Below, piece by piece: positions 26,338 to 35,379 of a stretch of DNA of 64,000 nucleotides. How positions within the stretch are numbered: position 1 is the first letter of the stretch; the number at the start of each line of letters is the position of its first letter. The stretch is taken from positions 434,001-498,000 of the forward strand of contig JAHBVL010000001.1 in NCBI GenBank assembly GCA_019637585.1. Reading direction: 5' to 3'. The translations under genes and the position numbers were made by a program. This DNA is from Thermomicrobiales bacterium (GTDB lineage: Bacteria > Chloroflexota > Chloroflexia > Thermomicrobiales > UBA6265). Under the pieces are notes generated by a model, which worked only from the letters and a program-made list of their open reading frames with translations, did not search any database and had not been told where the DNA came from.

Positions 26338-26843
26338 GATGCACCTCCCAGGGCGCGCAATCCGGCGACCAACCGCAGCTGATAGGAGACGAACGCAATC
26401 GTCTGGGCCAATGACAGAACGCCTGCCGGAGAGATTCCTGCTTCTTTCAGAGCATCGAGATCGCCTGCCGATGTCTGATCGGGCGCTCGCGTCACCAGAT
26501 CGGCGTGGCGCATGGCGGCGCCGAGCGCGGTTTCATCGGTCCATGCGCGATCGACATTCGCGGCGCGCTCCAGCTGATCTTCCTCCACGCCCTCCGCTCT
26601 GGCCAATCCAGCGTACCAGTCGGCGACGGCAGCGCTCCGCGTGTGCGACGCCACCCGCACCGCCACGAGAAAGCGATTGGCCCGGGAAAAAGCGGCCGCG
26701 GATGCATTGGTCGGGTCGAAGAGCGCGTCGTAGTAGCGCTGCAGCTGGGTTGCATTGTCCGGTTTCTGGTTGCGCAGCGGCGCTACGGCCGCTGCGACCT
26801 CCAGTCCGAGCATGGCATCGATGACGTCGATATCGTGTTGCAT
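26334..26843 (-). CDS. CMD-domain protein without the CxxC cysteines
   Basis: About 169 residues with the same overall helical AhpD-like layout as its downstream partner: RFLVAVRVASHTRSAAVADWYAGLARA sits where the C-x2-C helix would be but has no cysteine, and AGISPAGVLSLAQTIAFVSYQLRLVAGLRAL is the C-terminal helix pair. It probably forms a heteromer with the CxxC protein, since the two genes overlap by four bases. ATG 26843 is preferred because GAAGG precedes it by five bases; ATG 26855 is also in frame. Confidence 0.75.
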   Translation of the reverse strand: MQHDIDVIDAMLGLEVAAAVAPLRNQKPDNATQLQRYYDALFDPTNASAAAFSRANRFLVAVRVASHTRSAAVADWYAGLARAEGVEEDQLERAANVDRAWTDETALGAAMRHADLVTRAPDQTSAGDLDALKEAGISPAGVLSLAQTIAFVSYQLRLVAGLRALGGAS

Positions 26844-26903
26844 AGGCGCCTTCATATTCTGGGTCTGCGCGCCGCGCCGGTTGACGGTGCGTGGCGCATC
26901 AGT

Positions 26904-27398
26904 CTAACGATGTTGCTCCATCATCGCCGCAATGGCCGATTCCAGCTCACCTGGCCGGCTCGATCCGATGTAGAGCGTGCGGCCGTCGTTCAAATCGATC
27001 TGGACGCCGGTGTTTCCGGACATCAGATAGGCGCGACTGCCGCCAAGGCCGCGAATTCCCCAGCCACCGAACTCGCGAATGGGTTTGCTTTCCCTCACCC
27101 TGAATCGCGCGATATCGGCAGGCTGGATGACCCGGCGAGTGAATGGCACGACGGCCACGATCAAGCGGTCGGGCTCAACCGTTGTCTCGACGTGCATCCA
27201 GAGGATGAGGGCCGGCAAGCCAAGACCGAGCAGCAGAGCCAGAACCCAGACGCCCCAGTCGCTCATCGGATTCTCGCCGACCGGTTTGCCTCGCAGAATC
27301 TGCTGGACGAATGTGGCCCAGTTCAACAAGGCAATGAGTCCCACAAGGAGCAGAATCCAGGGTTGCCGGGTGTATTGCCTTTCCTGAAAGTGCGGCAT
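26904..27398 (-). CDS. Membrane protein with PH-like C-terminal domain, unknown function
   Basis: A 164-residue protein with two membrane helices (WILLLVGLIALLNWATFV and WVLALLLGLGLPALILWM) and a cytosolic C-terminal part of about 90 residues. The latter (VEPDRLIVAVVPFTRRVIQPADIARFRV then LNDGRTLYIGSSRPGELESAI) has the strand pattern of bacterial PH-like domains. The start ATG 27398 is 12 bases after the lipoate ligase stop, so it is likely in that operon. The role is unknown. Confidence 0.65.
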   Translation of the reverse strand: MPHFQERQYTRQPWILLLVGLIALLNWATFVQQILRGKPVGENPMSDWGVWVLALLLGLGLPALILWMHVETTVEPDRLIVAVVPFTRRVIQPADIARFRVRESKPIREFGGWGIRGLGGSRAYLMSGNTGVQIDLNDGRTLYIGSSRPGELESAIAAMMEQHR

Positions 27399-27409
27399 CG
27401 GTCGGTCCT

Positions 27410-28210
27410 CTAGGGCAGGGTGTAAATCCACTCGTCGGTGCCGAACTTGGTTTCCGCCAGCGCCAGAGCGGCGTCCCGCTCGCTCTCCGTGATGCCGCCG
27501 CAGGTCAGTCCGTAGAGCCGCTGAAATGTGGCGATCAGATGGTCGATGATCGCAGATCGGGCGAGCTCGGTTTGCTGATCGAGCGGACCGACTCGCCGGT
27601 CGGCCGATCGGATTCCCTTGTCGCTGATCTTCTCCTGCCCGATGCGCAGCACTTCCAGCATCAAGGGCACATTCATCCGGTAGGCCATGGTGGTGTGGTG
27701 CAGCACTGCGCCTCCCCGTCTGGCCTGGGCGGCGCCGCCGATCTTGCCGCCGGTCGAGGTGATGTCGTTGAGCGGTTCGTACCAGGCATCGATACCCAGC
27801 TCACGGAGCGCTTCGATCACCCAGGCATCCATCAACGCATAGGACGCTTCGAAGCTCATCCCTTTGACCAGTGATTCCGGGGCGAAAATGGAATAGGTGA
27901 TCGCCCCCTCTGGTTCGATGAACATCGCGCCGCCGCCGGTGATGCGGCGGACCAGCGCGACATCGTTGGCTCGCGCCGCGGCTTCCTGCACTTCGTTGCG
28001 GACCGACTGAAATCTGCCGAGCACGATGCAACGGCGTGTCCATCCCCAGATCCTGAGGGTCGGTTTGCGGTCCCCACGCCCGACGGCGAGGGTCAGCACC
28101 TCGTCGAGCGCCATGTTGAGGACAGGTTCGGTTGCTTCCTCCGGAATCAGTTCCCAGTCGAGATCGCGCCACCGGTCGAGCGCGTGTTGCAGATCAGGTG
28201 TCGAGCTCAT
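27410..28210 (-). CDS. lplA: Lipoate-protein ligase A-type catalytic subunit
   Basis: A 266-residue BPL_LplA_LipB-fold enzyme that transfers lipoyl or octanoyl groups onto E2/GcvH lysines. Diagnostic motifs are NMALDEVL, LRIWGWTRRCIVLGRFQSV, RRITGGGAMFIEPEGAITYSI (the R-R-x-T/S-G-G-G-A lipoyl-AMP loop) and DITSTGGKIGGAAQARRGGAVLHHTTM with the catalytic lysine. It lacks the C-terminal accessory domain of E. coli LplA; that domain is encoded by the preceding gene, which overlaps it by four bases. The pair matches the bipartite Thermoplasma-type LplA-LplB enzyme. Confidence 0.88.
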   Translation of the reverse strand: MSSTPDLQHALDRWRDLDWELIPEEATEPVLNMALDEVLTLAVGRGDRKPTLRIWGWTRRCIVLGRFQSVRNEVQEAAARANDVALVRRITGGGAMFIEPEGAITYSIFAPESLVKGMSFEASYALMDAWVIEALRELGIDAWYEPLNDITSTGGKIGGAAQARRGGAVLHHTTMAYRMNVPLMLEVLRIGQEKISDKGIRSADRRVGPLDQQTELARSAIIDHLIATFQRLYGLTCGGITESERDAALALAETKFGTDEWIYTLP

Positions 28211-28539
28211 GAGAAACCCCGGTCACCTCCACCCGCGTCCGCTTCGCCCGGGTCCGTCTTGATTCCACGGTGGACTGCCAGGGCCAGGGCATCCGGCGAA
28301 GAACCGAGCCACTCGACGCCTTCCGGGATCGAAGCCGCGATTCTTTGGGAGAGCTGCTCGGCGGAAAGGTCGGCGGGGGCGCCGTCGAGCGATCGCCTGA
28401 TCGTTTCCAGTGCGTCATCAGGCTGCAGGAAGAAATCCCCATGGACCTGCACATTGCGGAGTTTGCCGTCCGTCAGGTCGAAATCGACCGCCACCAGCTT
28501 TCCGCCTGGAGTCTTGTATGCACCATGTCGTGTTGTCAT
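28207..28539 (-). CDS. lplB: Lipoate-protein ligase accessory subunit (LplB-like)
   Basis: A 110-residue protein that corresponds to the C-terminal domain of single-chain lipoate ligases: MTTRHGAYKTPGGKLVAVDFDLTDGKLRNVQVHGDFFLQPDDALETI is typical of this accessory domain (tight turn YKTPGGKL then the DGDFF-like strand). It is needed for lipoate adenylation in bipartite enzymes. The start is ATG 28539 with AGAGG six bases before it. Its stop overlaps the LplA start by ATGA, which fits 1:1 assembly. The order (accessory first, catalytic second) is the reverse of the domain order in fused enzymes. Confidence 0.8.
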   Translation of the reverse strand: MTTRHGAYKTPGGKLVAVDFDLTDGKLRNVQVHGDFFLQPDDALETIRRSLDGAPADLSAEQLSQRIAASIPEGVEWLGSSPDALALAVHRGIKTDPGEADAGGGDRGFS

Positions 28540-28615
28540 TGCCATCCTCTGAATCGTGCCGAGTCTGGGAAACCCAGCGTTCAGCGCAATGGTACCGCCA
28601 GCCGGATGGGGGCGA

Positions 28616-30820
28616 TCACTCGCCCGCCCAGGCGAGCTCGACAACTCGAGGACTCAGCGGTGGAATTTCTACCGTCAGCGTTGCGATACCATCGCCAGTT
28701 GTGAGCGTCGCGCCGTCCCGGGCCATGATTGGGGCTCGAACGCCAAGCTGGCTGGCAGGAACGCGCACCTCCCTGACCATCGGTTCGCTGGTCATGTTGA
28801 AGAGGACGGCCACTGCCGCCTGCTCTGCCTGGATCACGTGGAGATGGGCGTAGAGATCGATGCCAATGAATTCCCCCTGCGTGAAGAAGGGTTTCAGCCT
28901 GAGATAGGTGGCCACCGCTTGCTTGAGCGCCTGGTACACCGGGTTCTGTGGATCGCTAACGCCACCGATACCCAGGTGACGGCAGGTCGAGGCATACCAC
29001 CAGAAGGCAAGCATCGTGGGTGAATCACGGCCTTCGTGAATATGCAGGTAGAGCGGGATGTCGTAGGCCAGGTTGTATTCGTAGAGACTGAGCGCCTTGC
29101 CGGACAGCAGATCATAATAGGGATCCCACATGTACTCGAATCCCCAGTTCGAATCGAACGAATTGGGAAGACCATGCTGGAAATAGAGCGGATGGTAGTC
29201 CTGCAGACCACCATTGATTCGGTCGTGTGCTTCGATGAGCACCTGCGGGTGCGTTTCCTTGACGGCCTGGATCACCTCCAGGATGCCTTCGGCATGCCGC
29301 TGGCGCGTGAGCGGCACCGGGTGTCCATGAGACGGATCATGGCAAAGGGCCCGCTCGTCGTCGTCACGCTCGAACAATCCGTACTGCAGGAAATCGAACA
29401 TCATGAAGGTCGCGCCTGCGTCGGCGAGCGCGCGCAAGCGATCGATTTTCGTTTGTTTCCAGACATCGGATCCGCAACAGACGCACGCGTTCGGATAGAT
29501 CACATCACGATGGCCCATGAATTCGATCGTGTTGCCGTCGGCATCGCGATGGTAGAACGCAGGGTCTTCTTCCAGATCAGTGGTATGCATCATCAGATGC
29601 AGTGACAGCTTGAGTCCGAACCGGTCCGCGAGCATTTGCACAAAATCGGCCTGTGGCCCGAGGCGATTGCTGTCCCAGATCGTCGTGCCTTCGGAGGTGT
29701 CCCACGTGGGGTCAAGGTACAGCGCCTCGGCTCCGATCTCGGCAGCGAAGCTCGCTTCCCGCTCCAGCGCGGGCAAGGTCTGAAGTGGCGAATTGTCTCC
29801 GAGCCGCCACCCGATGTTGTACAGCTCATTCCAGTGGAGGGGGGGATCGAAGCCACTCGGCGTGGAGTGTCCCAACGCTCGCAAATGCGCCCGATAGGTG
29901 TCATACCCCTGCTCCCAACCGCCGGCAAATGCGAAGATTCGGGTGATCCCAAATGGAACTTCGACACACCCCTGCAGTCGCTGGCCACATTCAGGATCGC
30001 CCCGGTACAATCCGATCCCGCCGAATCTGGCGCAGTGATTCACTGGTACAGGAACGTGTGAAGCTACGGGGTTGGTTGGATGACTCTTGTGCGCTTCGGG
30101 AACGAGATACTCACCCTCGAAGAGCGAAAATTCGATTGCTTCCTGGTTGTACTTGGCAATGAGTACGCCGTGTTCGCCGTTTGTCCATGCCCAGGCCTCG
30201 CTGCCAAAATCGGGTAGTGAGGTGTGCGGTTCCCAGGCTTTCCGGAAGAGGTCGGCCGCGGTGTAGTCCTCTTTGCGGCGATCCAGACTGATGCCGAACC
30301 GTCTCCGGTGCGGCACAGGCACCAATCGGAAGGCGTCGGAACGATCGCGCCATTCGAACGCCGCCCGATCGAACAGAACCTTGCGAAATCCGAACCGGAG
30401 GTCGGTCAGCTCGTGCGCATCCGTTCCATAGATGTGCAAGAGCGTGATCTGTTCCTCAAGAAAGCCCCCTGATTCCGGAAGCGTGATGCGGTGCCGGAAA
30501 CCGATATCGGTTGGGCCGCGGCGACCGAAGATGAAACGCGCCTCGATCGTCACCGTCTGCCCGTGTTCGTCCTGGGATTCGCGAGCAATCACATCGTCGA
30601 TTCCCAGGGCAACGTGCGTGACGCCGTTGGTACGAACTGTGATGTCGTAACAATAGCGCTCATCCGCCACGACGAGATTGTTCGTGAGATCGACGATGCG
30701 ATGGGGTCCAGGGTCGGCCCCGACGCCAATCTCGACATCCCAGAACTGATTGGCGAGCCGAATTGAGGAAGGGGCGCTGGTGGATTGCTGAGTCACGGTT
30801 TCCGCCTGTCTAGCGAACAA
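28616..30820 (-). CDS. Glycoside hydrolase, clan-D-like TIM barrel (alpha-galactosidase type)
   Basis: A 734-residue soluble enzyme with three parts. Residues about 20-330 form a beta-sandwich, 340-650 a TIM barrel, and the C-terminal 80 residues a small beta domain. In the barrel, ALYLDPTWDTSEGT opens a strand and GATFMMFDFLQYGLF carries the Asp expected as nucleophile in GH27/31/36-type enzymes; VLIEAHDRINGG and NSFDSNWGFEYMWDPYY lie where the acid/base region would be. It is the last gene of the carbohydrate operon. No export signal is visible, so it should hydrolyse an imported oligosaccharide inside the cell. The family number and the linkage cut cannot be fixed from sequence alone. Confidence 0.7.
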   Translation of the reverse strand: MFARQAETVTQQSTSAPSSIRLANQFWDVEIGVGADPGPHRIVDLTNNLVVADERYCYDITVRTNGVTHVALGIDDVIARESQDEHGQTVTIEARFIFGRRGPTDIGFRHRITLPESGGFLEEQITLLHIYGTDAHELTDLRFGFRKVLFDRAAFEWRDRSDAFRLVPVPHRRRFGISLDRRKEDYTAADLFRKAWEPHTSLPDFGSEAWAWTNGEHGVLIAKYNQEAIEFSLFEGEYLVPEAHKSHPTNPVASHVPVPVNHCARFGGIGLYRGDPECGQRLQGCVEVPFGITRIFAFAGGWEQGYDTYRAHLRALGHSTPSGFDPPLHWNELYNIGWRLGDNSPLQTLPALEREASFAAEIGAEALYLDPTWDTSEGTTIWDSNRLGPQADFVQMLADRFGLKLSLHLMMHTTDLEEDPAFYHRDADGNTIEFMGHRDVIYPNACVCCGSDVWKQTKIDRLRALADAGATFMMFDFLQYGLFERDDDERALCHDPSHGHPVPLTRQRHAEGILEVIQAVKETHPQVLIEAHDRINGGLQDYHPLYFQHGLPNSFDSNWGFEYMWDPYYDLLSGKALSLYEYNLAYDIPLYLHIHEGRDSPTMLAFWWYASTCRHLGIGGVSDPQNPVYQALKQAVATYLRLKPFFTQGEFIGIDLYAHLHVIQAEQAAVAVLFNMTSEPMVREVRVPASQLGVRAPIMARDGATLTTGDGIATLTVEIPPLSPRVVELAWAGE

Positions 30821-30845
30821 CGTTCGGTGTCACAAAACGAATCGA

Positions 30846-31733
30846 TTAACCCTTGGTGCCGGAAAACGTGATCCCCTCCACGAAGTACCGTAGGGCAAAG
30901 GCAAAAAGCAGAATCGGTGGAAGCACGCCGAGTGTGGTGGCCGCCAGGAGCGCAGTGACGTCGGTCCCGTACTGCGAGGTAAACGATGAGAGGCCGAGGG
31001 CGAACGTCTTCTTTGCTTCGGACTGCAGGTAGACGAGCGGGTTGAAGAAGTCGTTCCAGGTCGCGATGAAGGTGAAGATCGCCACTGCGGCAAGAACCGG
31101 TTTGCAGAGCGGCAGGATGATGGACCAGAACACCCGCAACTCCCCAGCGCCGTCGAGACGCGCAGCATCAGAAAGCTCCGCAGGGATGCCCTTCATGAAC
31201 TGGCGAATGAGAAAGATGTAGAACGGATTGCCACCCAGAAACGCGGGAAGCATGAGCGGAATCCACGTATCGATCCACCCCAGGTGCCGAAAAATGACGT
31301 ACAGCGGAATCAGGGTGACCTGCGGGGGAAGCATGAGCGTGGCGAGCAGAACCAGGAAAAGTTTGTCACGGCCAGGCCACCGGAGACGCGCAAACGCGTA
31401 GGCAACCATCGATGCCGATATCAGCGTCGCCGGAACGACCACAAGCTCGATCTGCAGCGTGTTCCAGGCATACCGGTCGAGGGGGACGATCCTGAACGCA
31501 CGGCGAAAGTTCTCAAGCGTGAACGGATCCGGATACCACTGAACGTCGGGCTGGAAGAACTGGTCTCTGGTCATGAACGATGTCGACAGCAAATACCAGA
31601 CCGGCAACAGGCAGAGGAGAATGACGACGGTCAGAGCGAATGCCCGTCCCACCGACCGAAGCCGCCGTTGGGCTCGCGAGCGATTTCCGGTCACGACATC
31701 GCTGAGTGGAGACACGGTCGGTGACGACTGCAC
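30846..31733 (-). CDS. Sugar ABC transporter permease (MalG-type, CUT1)
   Basis: A 295-residue permease. The start is GTG 31733, two bases after the MalF-type stop, so the genes are coupled; the upstream ATG would overlap the previous gene heavily. After a charged N terminus come six helices, beginning LTVVILLCLLPVWYLLSTSFMT, with the CUT1 EAA loop DAARLDGAGELRVFWSIILPLCKPVLA and the end FVEGITFSGTKG that marks MalG-type proteins. Confidence 0.9.
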   Translation of the reverse strand: MQSSPTVSPLSDVVTGNRSRAQRRLRSVGRAFALTVVILLCLLPVWYLLSTSFMTRDQFFQPDVQWYPDPFTLENFRRAFRIVPLDRYAWNTLQIELVVVPATLISASMVAYAFARLRWPGRDKLFLVLLATLMLPPQVTLIPLYVIFRHLGWIDTWIPLMLPAFLGGNPFYIFLIRQFMKGIPAELSDAARLDGAGELRVFWSIILPLCKPVLAAVAIFTFIATWNDFFNPLVYLQSEAKKTFALGLSSFTSQYGTDVTALLAATTLGVLPPILLFAFALRYFVEGITFSGTKG

Positions 31734-31735
31734 GG

Positions 31736-32644
31736 CTAGTTCGCTCCGTCGAATTCGTAGTGAACGTAGCGCGATCCGATCAGCAGCACGAGCGCCGTTG
31801 TCGCAAACGTGAACAAGAGCAGCACCCACGACGCAGCCGACGCATAGCCCATGTCAAATTTCTGGAAGGACAGCTGATAGATGTAATAGACCGTAAAGAG
31901 GGTACTGTCGGCGGGACCGCCGCTGGTCAGAACGTAGGTCAGGGTGAAGACCTGGAACGATGCGATCAGAAGAAGAATCGTCTGAAACAGGATGGCCGGG
32001 GAGATCATCGGAAGCGTGACATTCCAGAATCGTTGCAGCGAGTTTGCCCCGTCCACAATGGCTGCTTCGATCAGGTGGACTGGAACGGACTGCAAAGCAG
32101 CGAGAAAGAGCACCATCCCCGCGCCAACGCCCCAGAGTCCGAGGATGACGAAGGTCGGTTTGGACCACTCGGGGGATGCCAGCCACTGCGGACCCTGAAT
32201 GTGAACATATGCCAGCAACCGGTTCGCCAGTCCATAGTTGCCGCTGAAAACCTGGCTGGCCAGAGCGGCGACAAAGACACCGCCAAACAACGAAGGGAGA
32301 TAAATGGTCGTTCTCACCAGGGTGCTGCCCCGGAATGGCTTGCTGACCAGCAGCGCGACGGCGAGGGAAGCGATCAGGCTCAACGGGATGCTCAAGGCCG
32401 TGAAATAGGCGGTGTTCTTCAGACTCTTGATGAACCGATCGTCCTCCAGAAGCTCCCGGTAGTTCGCCAGTCCGATCCACTGAGTGTCGCCCATGATCCG
32501 GTAATCGGTGAAGCTGTAGTAGAGAGCCATGAAAAACGGGCCGACGACGAGAACGGCCATTCCGACAAACCACGGCGACGCAAAAACAAGAGCCATCATC
32601 GTTTCGCGGCCACGGTTCGTTCGGGGCATCAGGGCGGTGAGCAT
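31736..32644 (-). CDS. Sugar ABC transporter permease (MalF-type, CUT1)
   Basis: A 302-residue permease with six helices (ALVFASPWFVGMAVLVVGPFFMALYYSF is the first) and the CUT1 EAA loop EAAIVDGANSLQRFWNVTLPMISP. ATG 32644 follows AAGGA by seven bases. It pairs with the MalG-type gene that begins two bases after its stop. No ATPase is in the operon, as is common for CUT1 systems that share one ATPase. Confidence 0.9.
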   Translation of the reverse strand: MLTALMPRTNRGRETMMALVFASPWFVGMAVLVVGPFFMALYYSFTDYRIMGDTQWIGLANYRELLEDDRFIKSLKNTAYFTALSIPLSLIASLAVALLVSKPFRGSTLVRTTIYLPSLFGGVFVAALASQVFSGNYGLANRLLAYVHIQGPQWLASPEWSKPTFVILGLWGVGAGMVLFLAALQSVPVHLIEAAIVDGANSLQRFWNVTLPMISPAILFQTILLLIASFQVFTLTYVLTSGGPADSTLFTVYYIYQLSFQKFDMGYASAASWVLLLFTFATTALVLLIGSRYVHYEFDGAN

Positions 32645-32711
32645 TCGAGAATCCTTGCAGAAAGCCATCACCCGCGGCGAACCGGCGGGTGATGGCTCTG
32701 ACGTTGATGGA

Positions 32712-34106
32712 CTACGAGTTCTTCAGATACTCATCCAGGCCGGCCTGGATGATCTCGTTGGCCCGATCGAGCGCTTCCTGAGGGCTGGCCTGATGATACA
32801 GGGCCGCGTCTGACGCCCGCAGAATCTCGTCCCATAGCTCCTGCGAGTTTGGCAGCGGTGGACGAATGTTGGTATTCGAGAATTCTTCGAGCCCAACGAT
32901 CAGCTCGGGATCGGTGGCGAACGCCGGGATCGCATCCCAGAGTGCGCGACGCGTTGGAATCCAGGAGAGAGTTTCCGCGAAGTAGGTCTGGATTTCTGGC
33001 GACGCCATGAACTTCGCGAGCTCCCAGGATTCTTCCGGGTGCGCCGACCCGACCGGCAGCGCCGCAGAGAGGACTCCGGACCATGTGGCCGGGGTCGTGT
33101 TGTACGGCGAGGCCGAAACTGCCCAGTTGACGGGCGACTCCGAGCCATTGACCGAACCAACACCGAAACCGGTCGGTTGCGTCATCATCGAAACGGAACC
33201 GGTGAGAAACGGATTCGTCCCCCGTGCAGCGTTCGCGATGAAGTTGGCCTGCTCTTCGGCTCCTCCGTACATGTCGCTTACCTCAACACACCAGGCAAGT
33301 GCTTCGACGATGGCCGGGTCATTCACCGTTACGGTCGTGAGATCGTCGCTGACGAAGCTGCCGCCGTTTTGCCAGCCATAGAGGAAGAGGTACGAGTTTC
33401 CGCCGGCGCCTGGTCCTCCCGATGGACTGAGTGGAATGTAGCCAATTCGGGAGTACGTGTCGCCATCCTTGACATCGAGTTCCTCGCCCATCGCGACCGC
33501 TTCTTCCCACGTCGTCGGTGGAGCGGTGATCCCCGCCTCCGCGAAGTGATCCGTATTGTGGTAGAAGATCCGGTCATCCCAGTAGTAGGGAAGTCCATAC
33601 GCCAGACCGGCAAAGGTGTTCGAAGAGAGTGCGATCGGATCGATCTCTCCGAGATCCATGCCGTCGGCCGCGGCCAGGTCGTCGACCGACCGGAGAAAGC
33701 CGTTTGCCGCGAGGGACGGGATGCGCTGGTCATCGATCCATGTGGCAACGTCGGGTGCGTTGCCGCCGCCAATCGCCACGGAAAGCGCCTGCGTATATTC
33801 CTCCCATGGACTGTACGCAAACTCGACGCCAATCTCAGGATAGGCGTCCATGAAGCGGTTGTAGACTTCCTGGAAAGCGATGCCATAGTCATCGCTGGTC
33901 GCAGTTGGTGAGACTGGCTGAATAGCCGTGATCGTCACCGGGCGATCCTGATAGGCTTTGGCTTTGGCGAGAATTTCAGCGCGGGCCTCAGGAGTGAACC
34001 GGCTGACCTGACTCGACAGTCCGGCAATTCCTGCCGCCGCCGCGATCTGGCCGCCGCGCTGAAGCACGGATCGACGAGAGAAGTTCTTTCCCCAGTATGA
34101 TTTCAT
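32712..34106 (-). CDS. Sugar ABC transporter substrate-binding protein (family 1)
   Basis: A 464-residue exported binding protein. The N terminus is a Tat signal (FSRRSVLQRGGQIAAAAGIAGL). The family 1 pattern follows: YNRFMDAYPEIGVEFAYSPWEEYTQALSVAIGGGNAPDVATWIDD, GLAYGLPYYWDDRIFYHNTDHFAEAGI, and PPTTWEEAVAMGEEL, all typical of oligosaccharide binders. It lies 67 bases upstream of the MalF-type gene, and a 116-base gap separates it from the MocA gene, which could hold a separate promoter that I could not define. Confidence 0.9.
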   Translation of the reverse strand: MKSYWGKNFSRRSVLQRGGQIAAAAGIAGLSSQVSRFTPEARAEILAKAKAYQDRPVTITAIQPVSPTATSDDYGIAFQEVYNRFMDAYPEIGVEFAYSPWEEYTQALSVAIGGGNAPDVATWIDDQRIPSLAANGFLRSVDDLAAADGMDLGEIDPIALSSNTFAGLAYGLPYYWDDRIFYHNTDHFAEAGITAPPTTWEEAVAMGEELDVKDGDTYSRIGYIPLSPSGGPGAGGNSYLFLYGWQNGGSFVSDDLTTVTVNDPAIVEALAWCVEVSDMYGGAEEQANFIANAARGTNPFLTGSVSMMTQPTGFGVGSVNGSESPVNWAVSASPYNTTPATWSGVLSAALPVGSAHPEESWELAKFMASPEIQTYFAETLSWIPTRRALWDAIPAFATDPELIVGLEEFSNTNIRPPLPNSQELWDEILRASDAALYHQASPQEALDRANEIIQAGLDEYLKNS

Positions 34107-34222
34107 GACGGTTGACTCTCCTTTGTCCGTCCATCGTCGGACAGGTCAGCTCTTCGGATGCACCTGACGAGAGGCGGGTCCGCAGTTACATTCAGACAAC
34201 CTCCTCTCTTCACCGTTCTCCA

Positions 34223-35332
34223 CTACGCAGTCGCGACTGTTGCTGGTTGGCCAGTGCGGAGACTCTCGTAAATCGCATCGATGCAGGCCATCGTGTTGAA
34301 GTTCTCGGTGACCGTGTTGGCGGGCTCTGTTCCAGCTCGGATCGCTTGCACGAACGACGCAAGTTGATTGGTGAACGGATCGGGGGACAACCCGGTCATC
34401 TCATCCTCAGGCAGCGTGGTGAATCCCTGATACATGTCAGCCCACGCCGTGGCAGGTTCGCCGCCATCCGAGCTGTAGAAAAGCGGACCGTGATACTGGC
34501 CGATGCGCTCGGCGTGCTGAACGATCGTTCCATGCTCGCCGAAGAGATGCATCGCTTCGTTGTACGGTGTGCGAACCGCCAGGTAGTTGGCGTGCAACGC
34601 GCCAGAAGACCCATCGTCCATGCGGAAGAGAACGACCGCGCTCGACTCAGCGCCGTTGTAAAACGGGGGATCGTATCGTCCAGTCGCCATCACTTCCGAA
34701 TAGTTGCGCCCGGTGATGAAGCGAACGAGATCGATCTGATGCACGGCAATGCTGATGACCGCGCCGCCGCCGGCGCGCTGTCCATCCAGCAGCCAATGGT
34801 CCGCGCCCGGTGGAAGTCCCAGAGTTCCCTGCAGGTATGCGGGCAGGTTTTGCCAGGAATGGATGTCAAAACTTCGCAGTGACCCGAATCCGGGAGGCTC
34901 CTGTTGAACCCAGTTGCGCAGCCAGAATCCTTCGCGATTGAAGCGTTGGGTCTGCCCTGCGACAACCGGGGTGTCATTCCGCGCGGAGAGTTCTCGCAGG
35001 GCACGGGTCTCATCCAGCGTGCAGGTCAATGGCTTTTCAACGAGAACCGGTATGCCTGCCTCGACAAAATCCTTCGCAACGTCGAAGTGGAGAATGTGCG
35101 GAACTGCAATGATTGCCGCGTCGAATCCTCCGGCGTCGATCATCACCCGGTGATCGCCGAAGGTGGATGCCGGGTCGGTGAGGGACGACGCAAGCGTCTG
35201 CGCGGCATCTGGCCTGGCGTCACACACGGAAACCAGCGTCGCGCTCTCAGGCTGCGCCAGGATAGCCGCGCGATGCCGGCGACTGATGCCGCCAGCGCCA
35301 ACGATGGCTATCCGGAGAGGATGGTCACTCAT
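34223..35332 (-). CDS. Gfo/Idh/MocA-family oxidoreductase
   Basis: About 369 residues. An N-terminal Rossmann fold (LRIAIVGAGGISRRHRAAI) is followed by the EKPLTCTLDE motif (Lys of the E-K-P nicotinamide site) and a C-terminal substrate domain with VISIAVHQIDLVRFITGR. It would oxidise or reduce a sugar or polyol with NAD(P). ATG 35332 is used because the Rossmann strand starts at once; an ATG at 35383, which overlaps the previous stop by ATGA, would add 17 residues. It is part of the carbohydrate operon. Confidence 0.88.
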   Translation of the reverse strand: MSDHPLRIAIVGAGGISRRHRAAILAQPESATLVSVCDARPDAAQTLASSLTDPASTFGDHRVMIDAGGFDAAIIAVPHILHFDVAKDFVEAGIPVLVEKPLTCTLDETRALRELSARNDTPVVAGQTQRFNREGFWLRNWVQQEPPGFGSLRSFDIHSWQNLPAYLQGTLGLPPGADHWLLDGQRAGGGAVISIAVHQIDLVRFITGRNYSEVMATGRYDPPFYNGAESSAVVLFRMDDGSSGALHANYLAVRTPYNEAMHLFGEHGTIVQHAERIGQYHGPLFYSSDGGEPATAWADMYQGFTTLPEDEMTGLSPDPFTNQLASFVQAIRAGTEPANTVTENFNTMACIDAIYESLRTGQPATVATA

Positions 35333-35379
35333 GGGTCGGTCGCTCCGCGGGTATGAACGCCGCTTTGTATCGATCACGT

